NCBI GenBank assembly: GCA_050084515.1
Contig: CM114275.1
Location: 18,352,001 to 18,416,000, forward strand
Direction: 5' to 3'
Length of the DNA stretch: 64,000 nucleotides
Source of the DNA: Blasia pusilla
Taxonomy: Eukaryota; Marchantiophyta; Marchantiopsida; Blasiales
The notes beneath the pieces are model-generated. The model was not told where the DNA came from, searched no databases, and was given only the letters and a program-made list of their open reading frames with translations. Position numbers and translations under genes: made by a program. Positions 1 to 11,899 of this stretch are shown here, one piece after another. Each line of letters begins with the position of its first letter. The stretch's first letter is position 1.

Positions 1-880
1 GTATGTTCTCTAACGTAAGCTGGAAAAACCAATCTAACCAGGTATCTCTTATAGCCATATTGAATTCATTCATGGAATTCAATCTTGGCCCCTTGGCACT
101 ATTATTGGTCTCATTTCAGTTATCCAGCCCCACTAGACATTTTGCTCAGATGAAGAGGATATGAAAAAAAACCAATGAAAAAATAGTATGAGTTGAGATA
201 AGGAAGTACCGAAAATAAAATGATATGAGATACTAAGACAATGGCTCGAGTAATGCTCACGCGCGCAATTGGAGGATTAGGGTTTTGGCTTAGGTAGGTC
301 ACTCAAAAGGAATATATAGGGTTTTGGCTTAGGTAAGTTTCCTTGACCACCTCCCCATCCCAAATGTGCTTAGGGAATCAATGAAACAAATCTATAACTC
401 GGTTTGTGAATCGGAAAACTCAAAATCACCAAACAGGTTTAGTGACACAAGAGATTTCCACACTCATAACCTCTCACCAAATGTGGAGTCAATTGGGGTT
501 TGTTTAGGACACAACAAGAAGAACAAATATCCAAGTGTGTCACAAACAAAATCTAACAACCCCCAAAAGATGCGCAACGGATTTCTCCAAACTTCCTAGA
601 ACCCTTGAAAGCCTTAACTCTCAAGGAACTAATGAAATTTGGAGCCTAATCCAAAAAACACTCAAAGAACATGCAGAAAATAAGATAAATCATGGAAATG
701 AGGGAGAATTGGGGTTAATTAACCCCAAACCCCTTCCCTTTAAGGATTTTTGGGCCCCTAGACATTTTTGATGAAGAGGGCCCAACACTAGTATGGGTTT
801 ATATTAAAGAAAATAAAATGATATGAGAATGAGGAGTCATGTTATCCTGGAGGATTAGGGGGGAGGTTCAAATTCTGGCC
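1..880. other. AT-rich intergenic DNA with degenerate direct repeats
   Basis: I see no convincing gene here. Two stretches near 125-230 and 755-830 share the words CTAGACATTTT, GATGAAGAGG and GAAAATAAAATGATATGAG, so they look like a diverged direct repeat about 600 bp apart. A second short direct repeat, AGGGTTTTGGCTTAGGTA, occurs near 280 and 320. The ORFs across the interval are short and lack recognisable motifs. The repeat could be the remains of LTRs or a local duplication. Confidence 0.4.
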
Positions 881-1626
881 CACCCAACCCCACCGTGCCA
901 CGTGGTGGTTCAGGATTCGGGGAAGTGGGTTGCACGCGGGCTAATCGGGCTTTTCACAACTTTACATGCAGCACCACCCGATTCGCTGGAATTGACGCGG
1001 GCTTACGGGGCGGGCTATGACTCGGATGGCGCGGGCCTGGAGCAGACTTGGTGCGGGTCTTGGGGGGCTAGGCGCGGCCAGGGTGGGGGCCCGATGCGAC
1101 GAATGGAGATGGCTTGACGCGGGCCAAATTGATCCACAATGCGGGCTACAAATGGGACAGAGAAAGGGAGGCCGGAGTAATGCAGACTGGCCAAAAAAGG
1201 GTTGCGCATTTTGGGTGGTGCGGGCCGTGGCTATGCAAGCCCGTATAGTCCACAGACATGGACCTTTTCCGTATGCAACCTTGATCGGCCCACCCTAAGC
1301 CCGTGGCAGGCCCGCGTAGAGCCCCTAGGGTGCGGGCTCTATGCCTAGTGGCATGCTTAGGGTGGGCTTGTGTAGGCCAATGTTTGCCCACCTCTCAAAA
1401 TTTGAGCGTGTGCCTTGCAGGCTCTATGTAGGAATGGTCTCTGGCCCTATGCGGTCATGTTGTGGGCTTAGGGCAGGCCAAAGTTTCCCCGCCTCCCGTA
1501 ATCTAAGTCTGCATCCATTCTGGCATCTCGAGCCTACGCGGCCACGAGGGTACCTGAGAAAACCAATGGGGACCCGTTGGGTATGTTTGTTGCATGCATA
1601 GACATATCTCTTTCCATGCAACCATG
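881..1626. repeat. GC-rich dispersed repeat, hAT-MITE-like ends
   Basis: This block is much richer in G+C than its surroundings and is full of CGGGC/GCCCG words. Two internal points (about 1273-1283 and 1615-1626) read TGCAACCTTG and TGCAACCATG, the same terminal motif as the hAT-like MITEs at 14.9, 36.4, 37.7 and 52.2 kb. Composition and vocabulary match the blocks at 17.45-17.95 kb and 52.2-52.33 kb. It interrupts or abuts the copia remnant that starts just downstream. I could not find the matching left end or a target duplication. ORFs on both strands here are by-products of base composition. Confidence 0.5.
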
Positions 1627-2950
1627 AAGATTTCTGCATTTGACTAAGTAAGGGAAAGCTAGATGACCAAATCTCTCATGCCACAACTTACTATTGGCAA
1701 GATTTGTACCTACATTTGTTGTGAAAGCATACAATTTATAGATATTTCCATACCAAATATCTTCATCCACTACCTTTCCATTAGCATCCTCAATGATTGC
1801 TAGAGATTTCTTGAAGCAATCTTCTAAGTTGCGATCATATAATACTGCAACAAAAAGAAAAAATTGCTTCAACTCTGGGATGTACAGTATATCAGTTAAT
1901 TTCTTTTCATTTCCTTTTCATGAGAGTAAAGAAATTATGGTTTTCCCTTCTACAAGTAATTTTTATATTTTTCCAACGATGGGCTCTTGCCAAGGCTGTA
2001 AGGAGCTACACCAATTCTTTTGATTGGTCGTATGCCTAAATGCTCCACTATCGAGCCTCCATACATTTTTGACTTAGTGGAATGTTGTGCTTGTGAAAAA
2101 AAATCTTCCATTGTTACCCAAGTATCTATCTCATGTTCTTTTAATTCTACAAAATTTCCTAATTCCTTCCTAGGTCTTAAACACCCATTCTTCTCATCCT
2201 AATTCCTCTTTCTACAATCTTTGATAAGATGATTTACCTTATCATAATAGAAGAATTTTGAATTTCTTTCAAAATTTCTCTTTGATATTTGAATCATAAT
2301 TATGATTTGTATCTCTCTGATTGTTAGCAATAAATGCAACATCATTTCCCTCGCTTGCTTTGAAGCGCATTTCCTCTTCTACCAATATGGGGTTGAATTG
2401 TTCAAAAGTTAGCAGCATGGATCCTCCTTGAGTATTCAAAGGTGTGACCAAACTTCCATATCTTGGAGCCAAAATCCTTATGCACCGATATATCAAATCT
2501 TTGCTAGACTTTGAGATTCCTATCCACGTCAACTACTCTTGAAAATTCTTGATCCTCATAAAAAATTGCTCCACACTTTCATCTTTTGAAACTTTCTCGG
2601 ATGTCACTTGATTCTTCAACTTCTAAATCAGAGTCTCATTCCTGGTTTCATACAAGTTCTTCATTATGTTCCACGTTTCAGCAAGAGTGGTTGCATGTTG
2701 AATAAAATTCATGACACAATCATTTACATTCATGACAATAGCATGTAGAGCATCAACATTTTTGCATTTCCACGCTAGCAATACAATAGGATTGATATCA
2801 CCAGATGAACATGAACATGAAAAACTCAAAATAACTTGTGGATTCGAACCAAACTTTGTGGACGTCTTCTATATCGCATTTTTCTTAGGTACTTGTCCCT
2901 TTTGATACCCTGCTTTACCAAATTGAAGGAGTCCCTATATAGTTAATGGT
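1627..2950 (-). pseudogene. Ty1/copia gag-pol remnant
   Basis: Read on the minus strand from about 2.9 kb downward, short frames resemble a copia polyprotein. A gag-like segment (about 2829-2623) is followed by another (2532-2269) containing EEMRFKASEG. A degraded zinc-knuckle stretch (YYDKVNHLIKDC, first cysteines lost) comes next. A segment at about 1872-1640 holds LWHERFGHL, the GAG-pre-integrase motif of copia elements. Frames are separated by stops and frameshifts. Integrase, RT and RNase H are absent: the sequence breaks at about 1626 into the GC-rich repeat. No LTRs were found. It is a non-functional fragment. Confidence 0.7.
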
Positions 2951-3640
2951 GGGAATGTTATGTTGGGCTTAGTCACCTACTTATCACTTATGTTGCCAAC
3001 CAATTTATACCACCGGAGTCCCATATCCCTAGCGGGGCCCTCTTGCCATGGAGTTAAGATTTTTTATTTTATTTTTGGAAAACTAACCTTTTTTTGTTTC
3101 TTTTAAAAAAGAAAAATTTGAACTTCCATAGTGTATAGTTAGACCTTTGTAACTTCACTTCATCCAATGGAGGAGGACAAGCACAAATTGATGAAGAAGT
3201 AGCCACCTTTCAAGAATTTATGCGAACAACATAGATCGCCTACAAAACCTATTATTCTAATACCATGTGAGAAAATAGAATATAACAGAATCACTCAAAT
3301 ATATTACAAATATTGACAATACAAAGTGGTTTTTTGTGTTCATGCGCTCACAATAGAGTTTTGATGAAACCTAAACATGGAGATAACTACGAGAATTCGC
3401 TACTAATACGGGTCCCAACCATTTGACTATTCAAGAAACTAGGATTTTTACCTCTTTTATTATTTATATTAATAGAAAAAACCATATATATAATCCTAAT
3501 AAAGCTACCCCATAAACCACCTATGTCATATGACTATAACTCCTTTGACGTCTAAGTCGGAACCATCAATCTAGTTTTCTCCTCATATAAGGGGGTAATC
3601 AGATTAATGGTGCAACATAAGAATTGCATGTTGATAATCA
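2951..3640. other. AT-rich intergenic DNA, nothing recognised
   Basis: No ORF with recognisable motifs, no RNA gene and no clear repeat was seen. It may be remnant transposon DNA flanking the copia fragment. Confidence 0.4.
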
Positions 3641-4885
3641 ATATAACCAAGAGCCAAAAATTAGTTCGGTGCTTTGGACCCTGACAATTAAACCTTGTAA
3701 GAAAACATGGTATGTCCATTTTTCATCTTATTAAATTATGAGATCTTGATTTTAAATTTGGATACTTGAGCATCTAAGAATTTCTAAGGTTCTTGAAAAT
3801 TTGTAATAAAACTAGAGTTGTGATCAAAAGCCCAATAATAGATAAGTCTTTTTGGATCCGCGATATTAATGGCCAACTCCAATGGACGGCCGAAGAGGTC
3901 GCGACGACCGTGTTTCTATGCCGAAATCATGTTTCTCGCGGATAATCCACGAAAGCACATCACTTGCTTGTTATAAGCATCAGAAACGTATTGTTCAATG
4001 TCTCCAAGATGAGGGGTAATTTCTATGCCCAAAAGTTTTGGGCACTGAAAAATTGGCAACCCCTAAAAGTTGTCGGGACCTCCCGTGCATGGAACCCGAC
4101 CCTAAATCTTCTAATAGAAGAGAGTGTGTCCATATTTTATTGTGTCCAAATATATGGTCTTGATCCAAATTTTGTAACACTCTATAATGCAAGTTTATAT
4201 AAGCATCATAAAATATTTCAATGAGAATGGAGTTGTGACAAAAAGCCCAAAACTACACAAGTGGTTTTTCGACGTAAGCAATTAAACTTTCTAAGGAAAA
4301 AGGGTGTGTCCATTTTTCATCCTATTCAAGCATGTCATCTTGATAAGAAATTTGGGCCACTTAATCATCCAATGTATCTAAGTTTCCTACAAAATTTCAA
4401 TAAGAATGGAAATATTAAAAAAAAATAATTTTATTTTGTATTGGAATGACACGATTAAATCTTGTATGGAAAGAGGATCTCCCAAATTTTCATCTTTCTA
4501 AAGTGTGTGACATTTATCTGAAATTTGGGCCATTGGAGCATCCAAATGTATCTAAGATTCTTGAAATTTTTCAATGACAATGGAGATGTAACCAAAATCC
4601 TAAAAATAGATAAGTGTTTCTTGGATCCGTAGTGTGTATCTACTTTTCACCTTCTTCAAATGTATGATCTTCATATGAAATTTGGACCACTTAAGCATCC
4701 AATATATCTAAGATTTATGAAAAATTTCAATGAAAATGGAGATGTGACCAAAAGTCCAAAAAAAGATAAGTGTTTTTTGGACCCTCGCTATTGAACCTTG
4801 CAAGGATAGAGAATGTGTCCATTTTTCATTTTGTTCAAGTATGTTGGCTTGATATAAATGTTTGGCCATTGGATCAACCAAATGT
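3641..4885 (+). repeat. Degenerate tandem array, ~180-bp period
   Basis: A unit with the anchor GTCCATTTTTCAT, then a GATCTTGATATGAAATTTGG-like word, then ATCCAAATGTATCTAAG, then AATGGAGATGTGACC recurs. Anchors lie at about 3714, 4128, 4308, 4480, 4637 and 4817, so spacings are close to 180 (one double-length gap of 414, others 157-180). The units are well diverged. The period is in the range of plant satellite monomers, but the array is short and could equally be an internal repeat of a transposon. ORFs inside it are not conserved between units. Confidence 0.65.
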
Positions 4886-4888
4886 ATC

Positions 4889-5140
4889 CACTAGGAGAAA
4901 TCCTTGGTTTTATGACTAGGTTTTATGAGGTTTTATGACTCATTTGAGTCATATATTACCATTGATGACTAAAACTGACTATTTACTCGAAGAGACACAA
5001 AAGCCAAGTTATATCTTCTACATGATTTTAATGATTATCATGGTTTGCTGACATGACATCAAAATATGAGTCATATTAACATGATTGTCATGTCACGTAG
5101 ATAATATGGCAAGTAATTTGATGACATAGACTAAATGATA
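4889..5140 (+). mobile_element. CACTA-like terminus with TGACT/AGTCA subterminal repeats
   Basis: CACTAGGAGAAATCCTTGG at 4889 resembles a CACTA-superfamily end and matches the start of the 60,996 element (CTCTAGAAGAAATCTTGG). The next 240 bp are rich in GACTCAT/ATGAGTC and TGACAT words, as is the 61-kb region. Such subterminal repeats are typical of CACTA transposase binding zones. No right end was found; the sequence runs into the pyrimidine-rich repeat. Confidence 0.4.
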
Positions 5141-5149
5141 AAATCGTCA

Positions 5150-5560
5150 TGCCAAGCATTTGCCCCATCCTCCATCTATTTATCCATACCTCTATCCATT
5201 ATTTATGTCCATATGCCGCACTCTCCATCCGTTACTTCCATCCATATCCTGCACCCTATATCCCGATCCCTCCCACCTTCTATCTTCCTTTTGTCCATCA
5301 ATTCCGTTTATCCATTCTTACTCCATTCATTCATCCTATCCGTACATGCTCCCCACCCTCGATCTGTTTATCAACTCCTTCTCCATCCACACTCCATCCA
5401 TTAATCCCATCTGTCAACTCTATCCATCACTTCTTCTACCTCCAAATTCCATCCATAAATCTTGCTCCATCCATTAACCCCATCCGTCCATGCATTTCAT
5501 CTACTATCTATTTGTGAACTCCGTCTCCGTCCATCCTTCTACGCGTCTGACCTTACGTCC
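5150..5560 (+). repeat. Pyrimidine-rich CCATC-type minisatellite
   Basis: About 400 bp is dominated by variants of TCCATC/TCCATCCAT with CTCC and CATTC words, strongly strand-asymmetric (C+T on the plus strand). Three overlapping open frames run through it only because stop codons are avoided by composition; their products are low-complexity Ser/Pro/Ile/His strings. I do not call a gene. Confidence 0.6.
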
Positions 5561-6207
5561 ATCATCCTTGTCTGCCAAAATATATCTTCCCAAGATTCGA
5601 ACCTACACGATCAGATCCAGAATGGAGTCTATCACTAGCCCCACATTATTGTATGTACATGTGCAAAAAATTTAAATACATATAGAAAATTTATTTTTCC
5701 TTATTTTATAATTTTATTTTTAAAAAAAAATATTTTCTTATTTTATTTTAAAAATTATTCATATATTCATATTCAAATTCTTTTATTTTTTAGTAAAAAC
5801 TAAAAAATCCACTCCTCCAAGTTTCTACTCAATCCAGTAGTCGGAACCAATGATGCCTCAACATACAAAAAATACAAAGAAGAATGCTCGTGATATGTCC
5901 ACTCAAAAAAATTGATAATTACCGTGATTGCTCTTCCTCGTTTGTTGATCCATCCCTTAGACTAGCTAAAGACACTAAATCATACAAATATCCTTATATG
6001 TATATTTTAAGATGAAGGTGAAATTTTAACAAGAAATATGGATGTTTCCTTATCAAATGGAATTAAGGGAAAATAGAACATAAATTTTAAAAATACAAAG
6101 AAATTTAAAGTGATAATAAATGCCATGAGGACATTATTATATAACGACATATGAACGGTTTAAGCTAGAAAGTATTGGGGTCTTAGTGAAATGATGCTTC
6201 AATGTTT
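5561..6207. other. AT-rich intergenic DNA, nothing recognised
   Basis: Homopolymeric A/T runs (about 5690-5800) and short frames only. Nothing supports a gene. Confidence 0.4.
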
Positions 6208-6508
6208 CACTACAAAAAATGCCTAAAACAAATTATATCCCAAGATAAATGAGAAACATAGTATGATTAGAGGATAAAATCCTTAAGAACATAAGTCATT
6301 GTCCCTAGTTCAAAAATATTGGACAAGTGAGGAGATATTTCTTTTTTAGGACTAAAGAATGTTGCTAACTACTTAGGTCATAGGAAAATAACCAAATGAT
6401 TATCACAATCCTTAAATGAATGACTAAACCATATTATTCATAGTTTGAGTTATTGTTTGGAACAATTGTTTAAATTTTAGTCATGAAAACCATACATTTC
6501 TTCTAGTG
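6208..6508. mobile_element. CACTA-like miniature element (301 bp)
   Basis: The left end reads CACTACAAAAAATG and the right end CATTTCTTCTAGTG. The reverse complement of the right end is CACTAGAAGAAATG, so 12 of 14 positions match as terminal inverted repeats beginning with CACTA. The interior has no coding capacity. A 3-bp target duplication, expected for this superfamily, is not evident (flanks TTT and ATC). The right terminus resembles the ends at 4889 and 60,996, suggesting one family. Confidence 0.55.
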
Positions 6509-6994
6509 ATCACTATTATCTTCTACAATCCTTCTAGCTTGTTCAAGTCCATCCCTTTTGGAGAAATATTGCTCGTATAACAATGTTTGTCTTGATTTTC
6601 GCAAAATACCCTTGCATCCAAACCTTGAGTTTGTATAGATGTACACCAAATCCCTGACACCTTGTGCTTATTATGGATAAAACAATAACTACTAATATTT
6701 CTAATTTTTTGGAGAGGAAGAGACCACTTGTGCTAATATCTCAAGGACGTCACATGAGGATATTAGCATTTCATGTGAGTACGGCGTAAAAGGTTTTTAT
6801 TTTAAAAATAGGAAAATCATAATTAATCAATTAGCTACGCAAGGGCTTGTAATTTTTTTTGACATCATATTATATTATAGGATCGAAATGATTGGTTGGA
6901 CGGTACAAATTACAAAAATGTTTTCAAGTATGCAACAACATCATCCATAAACCATCCATTTTCTTCAATGTACAAGTAATGGTAGTATATTAAT
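6509..6994. other. AT-rich intergenic DNA, nothing recognised
   Basis: No gene, RNA or repeat could be supported. Confidence 0.35.
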
Positions 6995-8230
6995 ACTTGA
7001 AGTTGGAAGACTTATGAGTCTCCAATAATCCAATTTCTCTCATACTTGTAAAAAAAAGAATTTCTTTTAATTCATTCATGGAAGTATGAGGAATTGATTG
7101 AATTTTTTTTATGGGAAAATATTGCTCCAAAGTGAAACTAAAAACAAACACAGTGAAATACCACGTTTAAATAATAACTCATATTTTGAATGACTTTCAT
7201 AAGATCTTAACTGTTCATTAAACCAAAATACAAGTGAGAATACTCCCCTACAACTTTCCAATCCATCTAATGTTGCAATGTGGTATTACAAATACATAAG
7301 TGCAAAAAAATAGACTTAAGCAAAGGAAAGGATGTTCCATGAGGGTTGAACCTCTAAAGCCTCCAAAAATTTTCCAACACATGTGGGGAGGGTACTCAAC
7401 ATGCATGAAAGATGTCAGACCAATTGGAGATTAATTAAAAATTTTAATGGAAAATTGATTTTCTTAGATGATTTGTTTCTCTATTCTATCTCTAATTTTC
7501 CAAAAGAAGATGTGAACAGTTGAGTTACCTAATAATGCAAACGTGAAGAACCCCTTAAGGTTTTAGGACAATGCAATGGTAAAATCTAAGAAATAAAATA
7601 AGGACTTAATACCAATTCTGTAGGTAGATTTTGGATACTTGAAGTTGGAAGATTTGTGAGTATACAACTTCACTCATACTATTCAAAAGAATTTGAAACT
7701 CCTTCAAATCATGTATGGAGATATGGAGAGTTGGCTAATTTTTTTCATGGGAAAATATTGCTTCAAATTTAAGCTAAAACTAAACAATGAAAATTCCAAT
7801 TTTAAATCATAACTCATTTTGAATGACTTTCACAAGGTCTAAACCGTTCATAAAATCAAAATACAAGCAAGAATACTTCCCTACAACTTTCAAGGCAAGA
7901 TAAATAGACTTCAGCAAGGAGAAGGATGTTCCATGAGGGTTGAACCTCCAAATCCTCCAAACTTTTCTAGCACATGTATGTGGAAGATGGGGGGGGTTAC
8001 TCATCATATATGAATAATTTCAAACACATTATACCTTCTATTAATAAATAAAAAATAGAGAATAGATTTTCGTTGATGATTTGTTTCTCCAACCCTAAAA
8101 TTCCAAAAGAAGATTTGAACTGTTCAATTCCCTAATTATGCAAACATGCAAAACTCTTGAAGGTTTCAAGGCAATCCAATGGTGAAATGTAAGTTTGTGC
8201 TCAAAGAAAAATACATAAAGCCCTTTAAGA
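6995..8230. repeat. Tandem duplication, ~640-bp unit
   Basis: The segment beginning ACTTGAAGTTGGAAGA at 6995 recurs at 7637. Matching blocks follow in the same order at about 642-bp offset: ATGGGAAAATATTGCT, TTTTGAATGACTTTCA, GGATGTTCCATGAGGGTT and ACCTCYAAA. The copies are clearly diverged, with small indels. The unit carries no plausible ORF. It is a local duplication or part of an unidentified element. Confidence 0.6.
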
Positions 8231-8867
8231 AAGCGATCACCTAATTTCACTTATCTATCTAAATGTGAGATTTATTAGTGAAACCATTTTTTTATGATTA
8301 GATTTATCGAGATCAATGGACTAACTTGCAAGGATGATATAAGGACTCGAATAAGGACCAACAACATAGTGGCTCAAGGTTAAGGGGTTTGAGAGGGAGA
8401 ATTCAACGGCAAGCAAGAGCGTTGAAGTTTTGAGAGGGTCGTTTGTGTTTGTGTTATAAGAAGAACGAACAAAGAGGTAGGTTGGGAAGTCGTTAATGAA
8501 TATCTAAAATTTCCTTTTTCTGAGGAATTTGTGTGGATTGCGAGTTCCAAGATCCAATTTCTTCTTACCAACCAACTCTATTGTGTGGATATTATTACGT
8601 ACATTCTATGGAGATTGTTTGTAACATGATGAGTTTTATTTTCTTAGGCCATAAAAAATGGTAGTGGATCCTTGGGATTGATTCATAACACAAGTCATTC
8701 TCCGTGGAGAGTTCAATAATTTTACCCTCTCTTCCTTGAAATCCTTATCTTAGTTGTATCTTCTTTGCTTTGTTATAAGGACTTCATAGCCATGGATGAA
8801 CCCAAAGTGGTGCTACAACCATCTACATTGGCACATTTACTTTACTTGGAATGATTGGTCTTTAGAT
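8231..8867. other. Intergenic DNA, nothing recognised
   Basis: Only short frames without motifs. The segment separates the tandem duplication from the decayed ORF on the minus strand. Confidence 0.35.
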
Positions 8868-9640
8868 CTAAGCACCAAAAAGATTGTGTTGATATGGCTT
8901 TGTGTAGAAGGCTAGGCCCATCATATTACGACCTACATTGAGGTCATTCAAAACATCTATTCTATCCTCGAAAGTCTCCTCCCCCAAGTGGACTCGCTCT
9001 TCATCTTCACTCTTGTCATGTATCTCCTCTTTGGTCGGCCACTTTGTTCTATGTCCATCCAAAGATGATAGTATGCCTCTAAGGCTTCTTAACAATCCAT
9101 CTTGATAGTGTTTTCGTGATAACGCTCATTGTGGTAGAACCACTCCTTGCTCTCCTCCATCCGGCTGATAGGATGATGGCTGATGCTGATGTTGTTGTTA
9201 TAGGCCCATACTTCCAAAGTTTGGCGAAGTATGAACTCTTGGTCGTTTAGATAGTGGAGGTGGGGATGTACTACCTTGTGCTCAAGGTCCCTTATCTCTT
9301 CTTGAAGATCCGTCCTCCACATTGCCATAATAAAACTCCATGTCCTTGATCACCTCCATGACTATGAGCTTGACAAATACCTTGCTCACTAACTTCCTCT
9401 TCTTTTTCAGAAGGTCTTCATAACTTGTAAGACTATTGAACAAGGCCCAATCCTTCTTCCACTCATCTTCTCCCACTTTCCTTGAAAATTTTCCAATTGC
9501 ACGTTGTGGCTACTTGAGTAATGATTTCTTGAACTCCACTTTCAGAATACTTGGGTTGACAGTGGTATCCAAATACGCCTTCAATTCATCTTCAGTGACA
9601 ACAAGTGAGATTGTCTTCTTGTTAATCTTCATGCGCGTTG
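8868..9640 (-). pseudogene. Unrecognised decayed coding remnant
   Basis: Read on the minus strand, consecutive frames look protein-like, with charged, helix-forming composition: VTEDELKAYLDTTV near 9.6 kb, then WKKDWALFNSLTSYEDLLKK near 9.45 kb, then frames ending near 8.87 kb with HDKSEDEERVHLGEE. They are joined only through stops and frame changes. I recognise no domain. Candidates are an accessory ORF or gag of a retroelement, or a broken host gene. The region lies upstream (minus sense) of nothing identifiable. Confidence 0.35.
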
Positions 9641-11330
9641 GCTGTCTCGATGTATCGTGGCGTTCTTCTCCTCTTCCGTCACCCTATACATTGTGAGGAC
9701 TATGGTCTTCATGTGGCACAAACTCCATTAGGGGACTTTAGTGATATTAGAGATAGTGGATGGTTTTGGCTTGTTAGTTTCCCAAAGAAATTGGATTATC
9801 CCTCTTGGGAGAGCAACTCCGCTAAAACCCATTCTTGAGGAGAGTAGAGGATGCCCGTCAAGTATGGATAGGGGTGGAGCATGAGTTATATCCGATTTTC
9901 CTTTCCTTAATCCATACCATGTGAAGATTCATTTTGTAGATAAGCATTAGTTTACTCGATATATAGTTTACCACTTTGGGGAGGTGTTCATAAACCAGTC
10001 ATATAGTCTCCAACTCTAGTGATTATTCCTATTGTTACGTATGGGAGGACATGGGATTGTACATTAGATGTTCTTATATAGTGATCCATGGATGTTAATA
10101 GGCCTGCTTGGATAGGGTTTAATACTAGTTGGGCTATTTTTCTTATGTACAAGCGTAAAGTAATTTACATAGACTTTATAGTTAGGAATTTTGGGGTTCA
10201 ATGTTATGAAGAAGTGATCGTCTTGGCACTATCCTTTGTGATTCCTATCATGAGAGAATGAAGGATTTATATAATAATTTAGTACTAAAAAATAGGACCT
10301 TCATCCTTTTCTTATGTGTTTTCTACGATTTTTAGTGCATTAAAATTATCTTTGGTTAAGCTTTTCAATGCCATCTTACTTGCCCCAAACGTATCTGAAA
10401 ACTAAAAGTTATGGTCCAAAATACAGTCAAAACCCCAAAGGCTAGCAACATTCCAAATCAAGTTCTCACCTCTTTGGCAACCACTCTTCCTAAACTCCAA
10501 TCCTCTCAAGTCTTGGTTCACATTTGGTTGAGGTTTCCTAGTCGCAACCATAAATGCATGAAACACTCAACCTTGTTTGCGTCTCATCTTTTGTGTCTCT
10601 TGTATCTCTTTCAAGAGATCACTCCAACACGCAATCCTAGCGTGAGCTCGCTAGAGCTCTAATGTTTCGCTTGACGCTCGTTTGGTTCTGAGGGTCGCAA
10701 TACTTAATCCTATTTAGAGATTGATGTCCTCATCAATGCAAATCTTCTAATATCAAGTCTTTTTGGGAAACCGACCTTTGACATTAAATTATGTTCTGGA
10801 AGCTAGCTCAAAATTCCTTATTAGGTTTAAATCTTCAGATGATTTCTGCACCACTTACCATCATTCAGCATGTCCTCTTCAGTAAGCCTTGATCAATTCC
10901 TCATAACTAACCTAGCATATCAAATAAACTAACTAAGTTTGCTACCTAAGACTTCTCAGGCTCACAACACGTAAATATCCCACCTATTTATATGGTATAA
11001 AAGTCATACTACTTTTGGGTCCCTCTCGTATTTGACTTAAGCGCGTCACTAAGGTCACTCATACTATCACGAGTTAGATTATCCCAAGCCCCAAGACAAA
11101 GTGATATGCCCCGTCGACGTTAGGAGGAGCCTAAGTGTTAGTCACCCAACACTTGGTCTTGTTTTAGGTATAGATGCTTATCCAAATACATCCTCTCACC
11201 TCAAATACTTCTTGACTCTCCTCTTGACTTACATCCTAAGCATGTGAGGAACTACTCATTATCATGCACTATCACATAAAAATTGCAATAAACGCAAGCA
11301 TGGAACCTCCAAATCCATGCATTCCTTTAT
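9641..11330. other. Intergenic or retroelement-flank DNA
   Basis: No coding region is supported. On the minus strand, near 10.99-11.01 kb, a TATAAATAGG-type word lies on the 3' side of the chromovirus and could belong to its 3' LTR, but I could not match this stretch to the sequence upstream of gag. A plus-strand frame at 10,411-10,662 has no recognisable features. Confidence 0.35.
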
Positions 11331-11432
11331 TGCAACACTAGCCTTTTCTAGTTACAATGGCCTTTGGCCCAAGCTTCCTTTGGTCACTAATCATGTCCCT
11401 AGATACTTTGTGTACTAACGCATGTGTTTTTC

Positions 11433-11735
11433 CTACATCTGTTTGAAGTCTTGTAACACCTCTTGCGCGTGTTCCAAATTTTCCTCCGTAATCCAAGTCG
11501 CCTCTTTCACATGGTAGCCCTTCCACTTGAGCAAGTACTCATACTTGTTAGCCCTACAACTCAAACGCAAGATGGTCTCCATCTTGAACTCCGGCTCTTC
11601 GTTGAGAATCACGAGTTGTGGTCTCAATACCGCTCTCCGCTCGGGACGTACATTATCTTGAAGACACTTCTTCAATAAGGACACACCGAAGGTTGGATGA
11701 ATCTTGAACTCTTCTAGCAGCTCCAAGGTATACAC
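11433..11735 (-). pseudogene. Chromovirus integrase tail and chromodomain
   Basis: The 100-residue frame starts in the integrase C-terminal tail (FKIHPTFGVSLLKKC, the usual chromovirus KIHPxFHVS motif) and runs into a chromodomain with YEYLLKWKGYHVKEATWI, including the aromatic Y, W and W positions that form the methyl-lysine cage. In chromoviruses this domain directs integration to H3K9-methylated chromatin. A near-identical chromodomain remnant lies on the plus strand at 26.13-26.26 kb, so the family is dispersed. The frame is open here, but the upstream integrase is broken. Confidence 0.8.
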
Positions 11736-11899
11736 TTCCTCAAACTATTTTGCCTTGATCATGTACGGTCGAGCAAACATGGCAGATATCTTTGCGGATA
11801 ACTCCTTCGGAAGAGTGAGATTCTTCATACTCAACCACACTTGCTTCTATACTTGGAATCTCACTTGGAGCCGACTCTTGTTAGCATGCTTAATGTATC

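Noticed and set aside
839-1639. Cluster of ORFs in the GC-rich block
   Set aside because: Open on both strands because of base composition; a dispersed repeat with MITE-like ends is the simpler reading.
3641-4885. CRISPR-like spaced repeats
   Set aside because: Units are contiguous and diverged along their whole length, the genome is a plant, and there are no short identical repeats with unique spacers.
5135-5517. Three overlapping plus-strand ORFs
   Set aside because: All derive from a pyrimidine-rich CCATC repeat that lacks stop codons in several frames.
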